Source: Rugalucina vietnamica
Taxonomy: Eukaryota > Mollusca > Bivalvia > Lucinida > Lucinidae
Length of the DNA: 64,000 bases
NCBI GenBank assembly: GCA_964017185.1
Contig: OZ024870.1
Span: 34,984,139 to 35,048,138, forward strand
Direction: 5' to 3'
Positions within the stretch are counted from its first letter, which is position 1; every line of letters begins with the position of its first letter. Below, one piece after another: positions 23,037 to 34,947 of the stretch. Both the position numbers and the translations under genes were made by a program. The notes beneath the pieces were generated by a model. The model saw nothing but the letters and a program-made list of their open reading frames with translations. It did no database searches and was not told where the DNA came from.

Positions 23037-23697
23037 AAAGGTACAAGTAGGCAATGATCAGAAAATGGCACAATCAGAAAGAAATTCCCACTCCATAAAT
23101 CGAGTGTCATGACACTTTGGTACTTATACCAAGAAAATATATATTAAGTGAGTGAGCAACTATTCCCCAATAGGCGACCAGTCAGTTACATGGACTGAAC
23201 TTAAATATGAAAACGTACATAAGGCTCAAACAGCTCAAAAATTCAACTCCAAAAGCACAAAATAATTAGAACCACAACAGAAGTATCGCCTTGGAATGAT
23301 CAGTAATATAAAATTACTGGGGGGCTTAAACCGGTCTTTACAGGGCCCTAACATCACCCTCATCGTCTTCAGTGGTTCACAACATTTAATTAGTTGTTCG
23401 GTCCTCGAGGTGAATCTCTAACTAGTCAATGAATCATCATGGACAAACGAATAAATCGTGATAAGCACCCTGACGAATAAAAAACGAGGACTCAACAGTT
23501 TCAGTAAGCTGCCCAACGATGGTGATCGCTGGGCGCCGAATAACTAACTGAAACCTGGAGCAAACGAAAAACACCAGTTGAACCCCGGTGGGCCAAGCAA
23601 CAGACAAGAAGCTCCGGCCCCGACCAACTAAAATGAAAAGCTTTATGCCGGGGCCATCATAGAGTCTGACGCCCGACCCACCGGCGTGCAATTTAAG
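23037..23697. mobile_element. Family D repeat, copy 1
   Basis: It starts AAAGGTACAAGTAGGCAA + TGATCAG and ends CATAGAGTCTGACGCC. It is repeated directly at 25370-26022. A minus-strand frame containing FLSVAWPTGVQLVFFVCS is present in both copies. Confidence 0.8.
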
Positions 23698-24287
23698 AAG
23701 GCAGCATAGTTATCAACCATGATTGCGTTAAAAACTAAGCATGCAGACTGTCGTAAACATTCAAGTTATAACCTATACGTCTGTAAAGAAAGGAAAAGTC
23801 ATTCCTTCCTATAAGATTCTTAAATTTGTAAACCAAGTCACCATAAAATTCTGGTTCCGAAAGGCCCTCATGTAAAAGCGTCTTTAGGCTAACATTAAAT
23901 TTGCAAATCAACTCATAGTGTCTGCGATAAAATTTAAAATGTTTTTCAAAGTTTATATTCCTTGCTGCAATTTCATTATTAGCCTGTTTGTTGCTTCTTT
24001 TACAGGATCCAGTAAAGTTTTGAACAGGCAGTGTTTATTTAATTTATTAACCATGTACACGTGCGTTCAGTTATTAATATACCCCTTCGATATTCAATAG
24101 TAAATTGACAGCTTTTCTTGGTTTTGAACAATCGTCACTGGCAAGAAATGGACAACTGGGGGAATTTGTTAATATATTTTGTTATGTATGAGTGTAAATA
24201 TTTACTCTGTATATAAAACTTCCAGATCTTGTGATGTTGTATGCCTAGAGTGATTACATAATGTATGGAACCAAATTTTTTAACACA

Positions 24288-24299
24288 CACACACACACA
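24288..24299 (+). repeat. (CA)6 microsatellite
   Basis: Short CA run in the left arm. It is absent from the right arm. Confidence 0.8.
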
Positions 24300-25369
24300 A
24301 AATAATGTTGAAAAAAAAGAGATTCAAAGATTCCACAAGGAACCATGAATAATGGTTTGTAATTTTGTTTATAATTTATGAAAGAGTAATCAATTTTTCT
24401 ACTAAGGCTGAAAATTTAGTGTCTTTATGAGCACTATTTACAAAGTTACACTCTGATTTTCATTCAATGTGCATTTTAGAATTTCATGGTAAAGCGGTTG
24501 TTACAATAAATAAAAGTAAGTATGTCAGTGTTATTTTGCAAGAAAATTATATTCCACAAGGAAGGTTGTACGGAGAAAGCGTGCTAGTGGATTCCTTCTT
24601 CAGGTAAGCATGTCTTAAAGCACCATGAAGACACCTCCGGCTTTATATCCTTAAATGTGCCAAAACGTGGGTTTGAATTTCATCATAAAGTTTCTTGATT
24701 TGTTTTCTTGACACAGAATAACATAGAGGGCTGGAACTTTCACAGAGCTTTTCAATGTCAGGCTATCACACACAGCTCATTGTAATGACATTTCAAACCT
24801 CCTGTATGGATTGTAAGCCAAGGGAATCACTAAGACATTCAAACACAGACGTTTCTCTAATATCAAAAATGTGTTTTGCGGTTTTAGAATTAATACAAAT
24901 AACACTGCCTTGCATATATACTATTTCTTTTCGTAACCTTTTTTGGCATAATAAACCCTATAGAAGAAGTTTGAAATATACAGAAGAGGAGCTATGAGTC
25001 ATTGCCTAACAATTAATTAAGCCCACTATGGTATTCCGTGTGGAAGAACAAAAAATGGAAATGTATAATGAAATGCCAACTGACGTTTTGGCAGAATACA
25101 AAGCCAAGTGTGAATCCACAGTGCTTTAAGTCATGCTTACCTCATAAAGGAACCCAACAATGAATATTTCTTCTTACAAGCGTCCTAGTAGAATATAAGT
25201 TTTCTTGCAAAATAACAGTCGCATGCTGAGTTTTATATTGCAACAACCGCTTTACCATGAAATTCATAAATGCACATCGATTAAAAATCAGAGTGTAACC
25301 TTGTAAAGAGTGCTCATAAAGACACCAAATTTTCAACCTTAGTACAAAAATGGTAATTCCTACATAAAT

Positions 25370-26022
25370 TAAAAGGTACAAGTAGGCAAAGATCAGGAAA
25401 ATGCGCAATCAGAAAAAGATTCCCACTCCAAAAACCGAGGTGGGAAAAAACCAAACTAACAATCAGGTACTTATACCATGAAAACATTTCGTAAGCCGAA
25501 TGAGCAGGTATTTTCCCAATAGGTGGCCACTCAGTTACCTTAACTTAACTAAAAATATGAAAACATACATAAGGCGCCAACAGCACAAAATATTTTAAAC
25601 ACCAAGACATAAAACAAAAAGAACCACCACAGATGTATCGACTTGGAACGATCAGTAACACACATCTACTGGCGAGTTTAAATCGATTTTACATGGCCAT
25701 AACCTCACCCTCAGCTACTGCAGTGGTTCATAACATTTAGTTAGTTCTTCGGTCCTCGTGGTGAATCTCTAACTAGTCAATGAATCATCAAGAACAAACA
25801 AATAAATCATGATAAACATCCTGATGAATCAAAAACCAGGACTCACAGATTCAGTTAGCTGCCCGACGATGGAGATCCCTGGGCGCCGAATAACTTACTA
25901 ACTCCGGAGCAAAAGAAAAACATCAGTTGGACCCCGGTGGGCCAAGCAACAGACAAGAAGCTCCGGCCCCAACCAACTAAAATGAATAGCTTTAAGTCGG
26001 GACCATCATAGAGTCTGACGCC
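25370..26022. mobile_element. Family D repeat, copy 2
   Basis: Direct repeat of 23037-23697, precisely delimited by interruption of the inverted-repeat arm. Partial relatives in reverse orientation lie at 48035-48195 and 57830-57920. Confidence 0.85.
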
Positions 26023-26683
26023 ATCACAAACAAACATCACAAACCATTAACTAAGGTTCCTTGTGGAATCTTTGAAACTCGAAAATCAGCGATTTTTCTT
26101 TAAAATATGATTTCATATATTTTGTAATCAATTTAGGCATACAACATCACAAGATCTGTAAGTTTTATATACAGAGTAAATATTTACACTCACACTTCAC
26201 AAAATATATGAACAAATTCATCCAGTTGCCCATTTCTTGCCAGTGACGATTGTTAAAAAACAAGAAGAGTTGTCAATTTATTTCTGAATATCGAAGGGGT
26301 ATATTAGAGTCAATATATTTTTTCGTAACCAAATCCTGTCCGGGTACGTTTTTTCTGAAAACCGTTTACTTCTGGTAAATGTTTTATGCTTGGAATGTGG
26401 TGTGAATCGAGGTGAGTATGGGTCAGCCAAAACAAAATCGTTAAAGTGCTAGCACATATAAAAAATTGTCACTCAAAGTGTCTAAAATGGCATATTTTCG
26501 CTGTCTGCAAAATGATTTTTTTATATCTGTCTCTGATTCAATGATTTTTTTTGCTAAGGTGGTTGTTCTAAATACTACTCCATCTTTATTCAATCATTCA
26601 TGCACGACATAATACATTTTGATAGCAAGTATCCATGGTATTAATACTAAATTTACATGTTCAAACTTTGTACCTAGCATTTT

Positions 26684-27107
26684 GTCCCTGATGTAACAAT
26701 TTATCTAAAAATACCAAGTACAAAGTGACTCCCCTTGGTAAAGGTGGAACATCTATCTGCATTTTAAAGAGCTACATTGAAATTAAATATGGCTGACTGC
26801 CATGATGACACATCTATAAAGTAGATCTGAAAAAATAATAATTACAACTTTCAGGTGAGTGAGTATATTTGTAATAGTTCCCTGATGTAACAGCCTCTAC
26901 TGGTTATTTGTTTCAAGCGACAATATGTAGGTACTATTCATAAAACGTGTTTAGTGGTTGTGTAAACATTTCACCATAACAATGAACACACAATTATATT
27001 GGAAGCAATTTACAGGTGATTTATCTAAAATATGTCCCTGATGTAACGGTCCGTGATGTAACGGTGAAAAGTGTTACATCAGGGACAGAAATCGTTACAT
27101 CAGGGAC
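26684..27107. repeat. GTCCCTGATGTAAC motif cluster
   Basis: GTCCCTGATGTAAC or its inverse GTTACATCAGGGAC occurs near 26684, 26879, 27034, 27050, 27073 and 27094. A partial copy lies at 27364. The last four form a head-to-head cluster. This looks like the subterminal binding-site array of a DNA transposon, though no element ends could be fixed. Confidence 0.75.
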
Positions 27108-27382
27108 AATATTTTGAGGAAAGGATATTTATTTCTTATATGCTTTGATTTTATGAGTTTCATTGTATAACAATAATTCCAATACAGCCAGAGAGTCTGC
27201 AGACTTTATAAAGTGTCACTGATGAAGATTCAGTACCCAAAATTGCGCAATACGGCCAATACTACCTGCATTTGAACATTTTTGCTTCTTCCAAATATCA
27301 AACTTTTATAGTTTATACAATTTCAGCAAATAGATGTCAAATATGTCTGTTTATCAAACACACGTTACATCAAGTAATATAT

Positions 27383-28442
27383 AGGGTAATTTTGGGAGAA
27401 TATGGACCGCTTAAGCACAAAACGAATCAGTTCAACCACAGGCTATTTACGTTATTATTGTATACCGTGTCTATTTTGAGGCAGGCATCTGTAAACCATT
27501 TTAATATGAAATTTACATCATTTTGTATGCTAGTTTTTGTTGCGTATTACGATAAACACACCCACTGGGTGGTCCGAATTACCCCAAACATTTGAGGTAA
27601 TATGGACCACTCTACTGGGGTAATATAGACCACAACTTTAAAATGCTGATGATGTCAACATATAAATTCGGAAAACAAAATTTAAACTTCTATTTAAAAG
27701 TCTATTTAGCATAAAATAAACATAGATGTTCACGAAACAAATTCACTGGAAAAATATTTCGCATCAAAATTCAAAACACCTTGACAAACTTAAAAAAACG
27801 GACATTCGCAAAAATGTCACAGATTTCAAATGCTTATAAACTTCACTTGTAAAACAATCTATTTTCAAAGATAGCTTAAAATATATCACGCAAGTGCAAA
27901 AGTTAAAGTTCTAAAGACATGTGGTATCAAATGTTCAGTGTATTACTTTCAGAAAGAGTTTGAGACAAAATTCTTAGATGGTCCATATTACCCCAAAAGG
28001 AAAATTTACATTGGGAAATTGATGGTCCATATTACCCCAGACACGACGGTTATGTCAATGGAGAAATTTTCCAACACTGAAAAATAGCTCATGCAAATGA
28101 CCATTTGCATCATCTTCTAAAAATGGTGTATTAGGTTAATTTTACGTGAAACTTGGTTCTATATAAATATCATTAATCTTTTTATTGGTTCTTAAGTGTA
28201 AACTTAAAAATTTTAAGGGCAAGATTTTCACAGGCTGTTTTATTTGGGTTCATTAATTTAACCTTTCCGAAAACACCAGCTTAGGTATGAATGTAAAAAT
28301 GATTTTGATAATTTAGGATGGATAGCCAGGGAATAACAAAATGTTATTACTTTTTGTCAAACATGAGTCTTGAGTAAAATATTTGAAGAAAACACAAGGT
28401 GGCCCATATTCCCCAATTGTCCATATAACCCAAAATTACCCT
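27383..28442. mobile_element. TIR element with TGGTCCATATTACCCC motifs (1060 bp)
   Basis: The ends are AGGGTAATTTTGGG and its inverse. Inside both ends GGGGTAATATGGACCA-type motifs recur at least six times in both orientations (27402, 27570-27630, 27980, 28020, 28400-28430). The interior has no ORF of note. No clear target duplication is seen. Confidence 0.75.
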
Positions 28443-28749
28443 GTTATTACATTAAGGAAATAATTGAACATTCATCAAAAAGCTGATTCTTCTAGTAAAA
28501 AACAAGAGAACAAAGTATACGTTAAGCCAGTAAAAAAGAAACTTTCAGCATAATAACCTGTACCTGTACCTTTGTCTTTTCGGTTCAAACTGTCTGCAAA
28601 TTTCAACATTGTCTTTGTATCCAACAAACCGCACTTCCTTTGTCCAAAATATGGAATGATTCAGTTTTATTTGGGTTTCGGAAGATTCTCAAAATCAGCA
28701 GTATTTTTCACATTTGAACATTTGAAAATTAATTAAGGCCATTTAAAAA

Positions 28750-31700
28750 AAATGGAGCATGGATGTGTGCATACAAAATTCATTACCACTGAACTTGGTC
28801 ACATTTTAAAGCTTAGACATTGCCCTTTCATCTTATGGTAAGAAATACTAGATATTTAATTTGCATATTCATGAATTTTAATGAAAATATTTAAAAAAAA
28901 ATGACAGAAAAATCATGAAAAGTCAATAAATAAACTAATTTGAGGTCGACACTTTGTAATTTAACCAGTAATAGCATATGACAAATGTATTGATGTCATG
29001 TGCCTAAATGAAAATTATCTCATTTGCATATTCATGAATACTAATAAAATATAGAAAATTAAAGAAAAACGGAGATTAACTAAAGCCATTGCAAGTTTTG
29101 GATGGGTTATAAGATCTATCTTGTATCCCTGAAACCAATTTTCATGGCTGCCAGTGTGGTCAGAGGGACCATCTTAATGCCATAAAATATTGTCCTCAAC
29201 AATGAACACATTTGCATGATGTAAACAAATTATATAGTTTCCACATCCACCCCTTGTGTGATCCTAAAGAATAGGGTGTACTCGTAAAAGTATTCATATA
29301 CAAACAATAGCATGCTCTAGAATATTATAATTGGTCATATAATGATGCATGGACTTAGCAATTTAACCTTAATACCTATTATTCAAATCATTGATTTTGC
29401 TTATTCATGAAAAAAATAAAACACACAAGAAATCGGAGAAAATCTTAGATGAAATAGGGGGTATACGTAAAAAATCACTAAAAGCAGAGCTGTTACAAAC
29501 CCAGGATGCTAAAAGAACTATCAAATAAATGCTATGGCTATGTATTCTGACTCTTATGTCTCATATATAAGCATGATCTTATTTTCAATTTCATGAATTT
29601 TAATGGAAACTTCATAAATAGGAATGAAAAGGTGAAAAATTCAACCGGCAAACATAACAAGAACTTCGCGGAGGTCGATATCGCACCTGCATCGGGCAAA
29701 GTCAATAGATCGTGAAATATAGTTCAAGGGCACCGGGTCAAGGTGCGTGCTTGAATGGTATGTCAAGGACAATTACTATGCAAGGTTTCAGACTCGCAGC
29801 TATCTCTGATGTTGAGAAAGCCAAACTTCGATGTAAAAAAAGTCAGTGGACTGTGAAATATAGGTCAAGGGCACCGGGTTAAGGTGTGTGCTTGAAGGGT
29901 ATGTCAATGACAATTACTATGCAAGGTTTCAGACTCGCAGCTATCTCTGATGTCGAGAAAATCAAACTTCGACGTAAAAATTATCAAAGTCAGTGGACCG
30001 TGATATATAGGTCAAGGGCACCAGGTTAAGGTACGTGCTTGAAGGGTATGTCAAGGACAATTACTATGCAAGGTTTCAGACTCGCAGCTATCTCTGATGT
30101 CGAGAAAATCAAACTTCGACGTAAAAATTATCAAAGTCAGTGGACCGTGAAATTAGGTCAAGGGCACCGGATTAAGGTGCGTGCTTGAAGGGTATGTCAA
30201 GGACAATTACTATGCAAGGTTTCATACTCGCAGCTATCTCTGATGTCGAGAAAATCAAACTTTGACGTAAAAAATATCAAAGTCAGTGGACCATGAAATA
30301 TAGGTCTAGGGCACCGGGTTAAGGTGCGTGCTTAAAGGGTATGTCAAGGACAATTACTATGCAAGGTTTCAGACTCGCAGCTATCTCTGATGTCGAGAAA
30401 ATCAAACTTCGACGTAAAAATTATCAAAGTCAGTGGACCGTGAAATATAGGTCAAGGGCACCGGGTTAAGGTGCGTGCTTGAAGGGTATGTCAAGGACAA
30501 TTACTATGCAAGGTTTCAGACTCGCAGCTATCTCTGATGTTGAGAAAATCAAACTTCGACGTAAAAATTATCAAAGTCAGTGGACCGTGAAATATAGGTC
30601 AAGGGCACCGGGTTAAGGTGCGTGCTTAAAGGGTATGTCAAGGACAATTACTATGCAAGGTTTCATACTCCCAGCTATCTCTGATGTCGAGAAAACCAAA
30701 CTTCGACGTAAATGTTGACGGACGGACGAACGAACGGACGGACTGACTGACGGACGGACGGACGGACAGAAATTTGGACTCCTATATCGCACCCTGCTAT
30801 AAGCAGGTGCGATAAAAATGATGCTTTTCTCAACAAGCAAAAGCCCTAACATGCTAAAAATGGCATTAAACGGTTGCTAGGCCTAAGAGCAATATTATAC
30901 CATCCTGTACTACAAGATGTTAGTCATTCATTTTTTTATTTCATGAATATTAACAAAACCTTTTGAATTTAGAGGAAAGTTACGGAAAAATTAAGGCAGT
31001 TTACATAGAAAATCACATGAATTTTGGCTACTGATAGACCTAGAGTGCTATAGGACAATATTCTATAACCATATTCCCTGTTATATAAATAAATAGTGAC
31101 TTTTGTTGTATAGGTATTAATGAGATCACTAAGAATAAGAGAAAAATTAACGAAAGTGATATAACAACACCATTGCATATATCTCAGCTGCCAATTGCCA
31201 TATGTGCTGAAATGGTACCAATAGAATGCTAGGATGATGCAATTATGTCATGCAGTCTGATAGCCTAATCACACTTTTTTATTTTAATTTTTGTGAGTAC
31301 TGAATAAAATGTATGAAAAGTGTAATATTAACAGAAAATTGAAGCTTGTGCTCTAATAAATTTAATTGAATCTTGGTTGCCAGCAAGTGTACCCTTGTTT
31401 ATCTGAATACATGATAATACAATATTGTCCTAGCTATTATTGATGTCATTTTGAGATCTCTACAGCCATTGGTAGTCGAAATGTATTCAATTTTGTTGAA
31501 GTACCCCTTCATTTTTCGTTGATGTTTCCCTTATTTATATAAATCTTATTAATATCATTCTAATAAAAGAAGCTGGTGATTTAAACATCAGATTATATTG
31601 TTATAGAACATTGTCCTAGCAATTATTTGATACCAAGTATAGCTCTCTAGGTCAGTCAGTAGCCAAGATACATGTGATTTTCTATGTATACCACCTTAAT

Positions 31701-32670
31701 TTTTCCGTAATTTCCATCTAAATTCGAAAGGTTTTGTTAATATTCATAATACAAAAAAATCAACTGAATTATAAATTGTAGTACAGGATGGTATACTAAT
31801 GTCCTGGCAATCAATTCATGCCATTTTCAGCGTGTAAGGGGATACACACCATTTTTTAGGTTTGCCGGTTAAATTTGTTCCATTTTTTCATTCAAATTTA
31901 TGAAGTTTTCATGAAAATTCATGAAACTGAAAAAATATAATTCTTATATGAGACTTAAGGGTCATAGAACATTGCCATAGCATTCATTTTACACTTCTTT
32001 CAGCATCCTAGGTTTGTGAACAGCTATGGTTTAAGTGACTTTGTATGTATACCCCCTTTTTTCTCTGATTTCTTGTGTGTTTCATTCATTTTCATGAATA
32101 AGCAATATCAATGATTTGAAAAATAGGTATTACGGTTAAATTGATCAGTCCATGCATAACAACCAAACCCATTATAGTATTTTAGAGCACGCTTTTGTTC
32201 GTATATGAATATTTTTGTGAGTACACCCTATTCTTTAGAATCACAGTAGGGGTGGATGCGGAAACTATATAATTTTACATCATGCAAATGTGTCCATCGT
32301 TGAGGACAATATTTTATGACATTTAGATGGTCCTTCTGAACACACTGGCAGCCATGAACATTGGTTTCAGGGATGCAAGGTAGATCTTGTAACCCATCCA
32401 AAACCTTGACATTGCTAGAGTTTATCCCTCGTTTTTCCTCGATTTTCGACATTTTCTATTAATATTCATGAATATGCAAATAAGAAAATTGTCATTTTGG
32501 CCCATGACATCAATAAATTTGTCATATGGTATTATTGGTTCAATAACAAAGTGTCACAATGATAGTTTCGACCTCAAATTTAGTTTATTTATTGATTTTT
32601 AACGATTTTCTGTCATTTTTACTGTTTTCATTAAAATTCATGAATATGCAAATTAGATATCTTTTAAGGG
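28750..32670. repeat. Giant imperfect palindrome (~3.9 kb)
   Basis: The left arm from ~28.75 kb pairs in inverse with the right arm ending ~32.67 kb, centre near 31.3 kb. Clear pairs are 28880-28990 with 32510-32620, 29165-29400 with 32100-32340, 29440-29655 with 31855-32065, and 30830-31000 with 31690-31850. The CATATTCATGAAT box recurs roughly every 150-250 bp in both arms, so the arms are themselves built of diverged tandem units. The left arm is interrupted at 29673-30814. Confidence 0.8.
29673..30814. mobile_element. Tandem-repeat element, ~7 units of 147 bp
   Basis: The ends ATCGCACCTGC and GCAGGTGCGAT are inverted. Between them lie ~7 units with GGTTAAGGTGCGTGCTTGAA, GACAATTACTATGCAAGGTT and CGCAGCTATCTCTGATGTCG. 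A GACGGACGGACG run at 30716-30771 precedes the right end. It has no counterpart in the opposite palindrome arm, so it inserted later. Confidence 0.88.
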
Positions 32671-33179
32671 TCACCGAATAGTGTTCTACACGGGGGAGAG
32701 ATCCATAAACTTGTTTATTAATGTCACTTTCCTATATGAGATGTTTGAATTTTTAACAACTAACCCCTTGATATGGTTGCAAAAATATATATTGACTCAT
32801 TAATAACAACGCAACTGTACTACTGAACTACTTCTCTTCACTGGCAGCCATCCTGAATGCCATGCTAAAATATATTATAAATCTGAAATCATACAGACAA
32901 GTTAGATTCTGGTTAAAATAGAAAATACCTAATTCACAAGAAGTAAATTCCATCAAATTTCAAAATCTTAAAGTGTCCATATATAATAGTTCACTGTTAA
33001 GATGCTAATTATGGTGGTCATTTAGAAACTTAGCCTTATTCTTGACATTTTTTAATCTTGAATTTGAGTTTAAGGTATTTGAGTGTAAGTAAAATTAAAT
33101 GAAGAGACAGATTTTTGGTAGTCGTTTTATAGCCTATTAATAAAGAATCTGAAAATAGACGGCAATTTCTGACAGAACA

Positions 33180-33345
33180 TTTTTTTTTGGATGGCAACGT
33201 TTTATTTTTTTTATTTTTTTATATTTTTTATTTATTTTATTTTTTATTTTTATTTTTTGACTACATGAATCTTGAATTTATGACTCTACATATGCCTGTA
33301 AGCATTTTCAATATTTCTTTTTTATTTTTTTTTTATATATTATAT
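33180..33345 (+). repeat. T-rich low-complexity tract
   Basis: Runs of T with interspersed A. The 96-codon frame across it is low complexity and not a gene. Confidence 0.8.
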
Positions 33346-34000
33346 GTGCCATCTTTTCATCAAACTGACTTGGTTTTCGTAAATAAATGGCGGCCATCTT
33401 TGAAAATGGTCACCATCTTGGACTGTTTAGTAATTTCTATGTATAGTGAGATAGCTTATTATGTTTTGTTAATGTAACTTTGGTTTTTAACGCTTTTAAG
33501 GAAAGCAGCACAGCAATTGATACCCATATGTATTGGCTTTATATGCAAGATGCGGCCATTTTGAAATTCAAGATGGCCGCCATCACAGGCCATTTTTTTA
33601 CGTGGCACTGACCCTCAAAAATTTTTATAATTTTAAATCTATCTCTGTGCAAAGTTTCATGCTTTTATCAAAAAGCTTTTATCAAAAAGTGCACGATCCC
33701 TCAAAAAATTGTTACATATCCGCCCTGCTAAAAAGACTATTTTACATTGGAAAGCCCATGGACTCGATCAGCTGGCTAACCTGCACTCCGATACACTCCG
33801 TGACCTCGTTCCACTTCTGTGACGGAGTTATTGAACGGAACACCGATGGAAATATTCCGTCTACCCACGGACTAGCGAGCCTTATATCAACATGTTCCAA
33901 GGGCTCAAGAAGTTTTACTTAGTGTGTTTTATTTATTTTTCTGACTAGTCACGATTTTTTCTGACTGTCTGCCAGTAATTTTGTTAATGAATTAAACTAC

Positions 34001-34031
<31 letters not shown>
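34001..34031 (+). repeat. (ATT)n microsatellite
   Basis: About ten TTA units inside the 0.8-kb insert. Confidence 0.9.
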
Positions 34032-34238
34032 GAATCAATATTTGACATCTTTTTTAAAATTCTAATATCATATAACTCATCTGGATAACATGTTGGTAAA
34101 ATGTATACCCCACTAAATTGGGGTCTATAGGGTTTTTACCCATCTTTTTAGAGGTGTATGGTGGGGGGCTACGTGAAGAACGTCAATCGAACGAACAATG
34201 CAGACATTTCCCTTTTTTCTTTTTTTTTCTTTCCTTCT

Positions 34239-34265
34239 TTTTTTTTTTTTTTTTTTTTTTTTTTT
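34239..34265 (+). repeat. Poly-T tract
   Basis: Run of ~27 T preceded by T/C-rich sequence, inside the 0.8-kb insert. Confidence 0.9.
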
Positions 34266-34713
34266 GAGATTGAGAAACATTCAGCTGATGATAAAATTTA
34301 TGTGTTTGTTGGTGGAAATGTGTGAACTGTTGGTCAACCTTAGATGCGTTGTGACTTAAGTAATAAATAAATAAATAAGTAGCATTCCGTATTACCAACC
34401 GTCAAAATTGCACAAACAAGTGCCCTTGGAGCATGTTGATATAAGGAACACATGCAAACTTGCCCTGCCTGACACACTCGTGCTCGCTAGTCCGTGGGCT
34501 TTTCAATGTACAATAGTCTTTTGACGTAAGTAGTATCTTTTTTTGCTCTATTCTCCGACGTAAGGAGCATCATTTTCTATCCAAAAGTCTTATACGTGAG
34601 TTGTATCGAGGTAATTGACTCATATAGGTTAGTTGTATCCTAATTGATCTACCCTGTGTGTGTTCAACACCATCTTGTGAACAAACCGGCCTGACTTCAT
34701 TATTGTTTTCTGC

Positions 34714-34947
34714 GTGTATGTAACAAAGAATGTTTTTGGTCTATATAGAAACGTTAAAATAGGTGACGAAAGATTGGAGAAATTAGCAAATGCAATCATT
34801 TTTCGTGACGATGGTGGAATTTTCCGACGAGAAAACTATTGTTTCTGTGGCAAGGAGATGTTGTTTAGAATACTGTTGATGGCAAACAAACAGTGGTATG
34901 TACACTTTATTTCTCTGCCAACTCTTGACCCAAACTCCCCCGCATAA
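34714..34947 (+). CDS. Conserved ORF in right TIR of the 13.5-kb element
   Basis: 77-residue frame, mirror of the left-TIR ORF (21706-21924). It shares IGDERLEKLANAIIFRD, RRENYCFCGKEMLFRILLMA and the HFISLPTLDPNSPA tail. Of the differences I can see, one CGC/CGA is silent, and H/D and R/W are replacements. Confidence 0.35.
   Translation: MYVTKNVFGLYRNVKIGDERLEKLANAIIFRDDGGIFRRENYCFCGKEMLFRILLMANKQWYVHFISLPTLDPNSPA

Larger units (their letters stand above)
24062..26335. repeat. Large inverted repeat with ~0.55-kb arms, interrupted by family D copy 2
   Basis: The left arm 24062-24610 runs from TACCCCTTCGATATTCAATA through CAGATCTTGTGATGTTGTAT and GGTAAAGCGGTTGTTAC to the AAGCATG...CTTAAAGCAC segment. 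It pairs with 25140-25369 plus 26023-26335. The spacer is 24611-25139. Removing 25370-26022 makes the right arm collinear with the left arm, so family D inserted after the inverted repeat formed. Confidence 0.85.
33731..34522. mobile_element. 0.8-kb foldback inserted in the right TIR of the 13.5-kb element
   Basis: AAAAGACTATTTTACATTGG + AAAGCCCATGGACT is inverted at 34480-34522. An inner block, GCCTTATATCAACATGTTCC near 33878, is inverted near 34420. The left TIR lacks this segment (GCTAGTATCATTTTTTGC is continuous), which proves insertion. The target duplication is unclear. Confidence 0.82.

Noticed and set aside
23437..26040. Minus-strand frame with FLSVAWPTGVQLVFFVCS as a gene
   Set aside because: Present in both family D copies but broken differently in each. 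Repeat sequence is the simpler explanation.
33187..33477. 96-codon Phe/Tyr/Leu-rich ORF
   Set aside because: Translation of a T-rich low-complexity tract.
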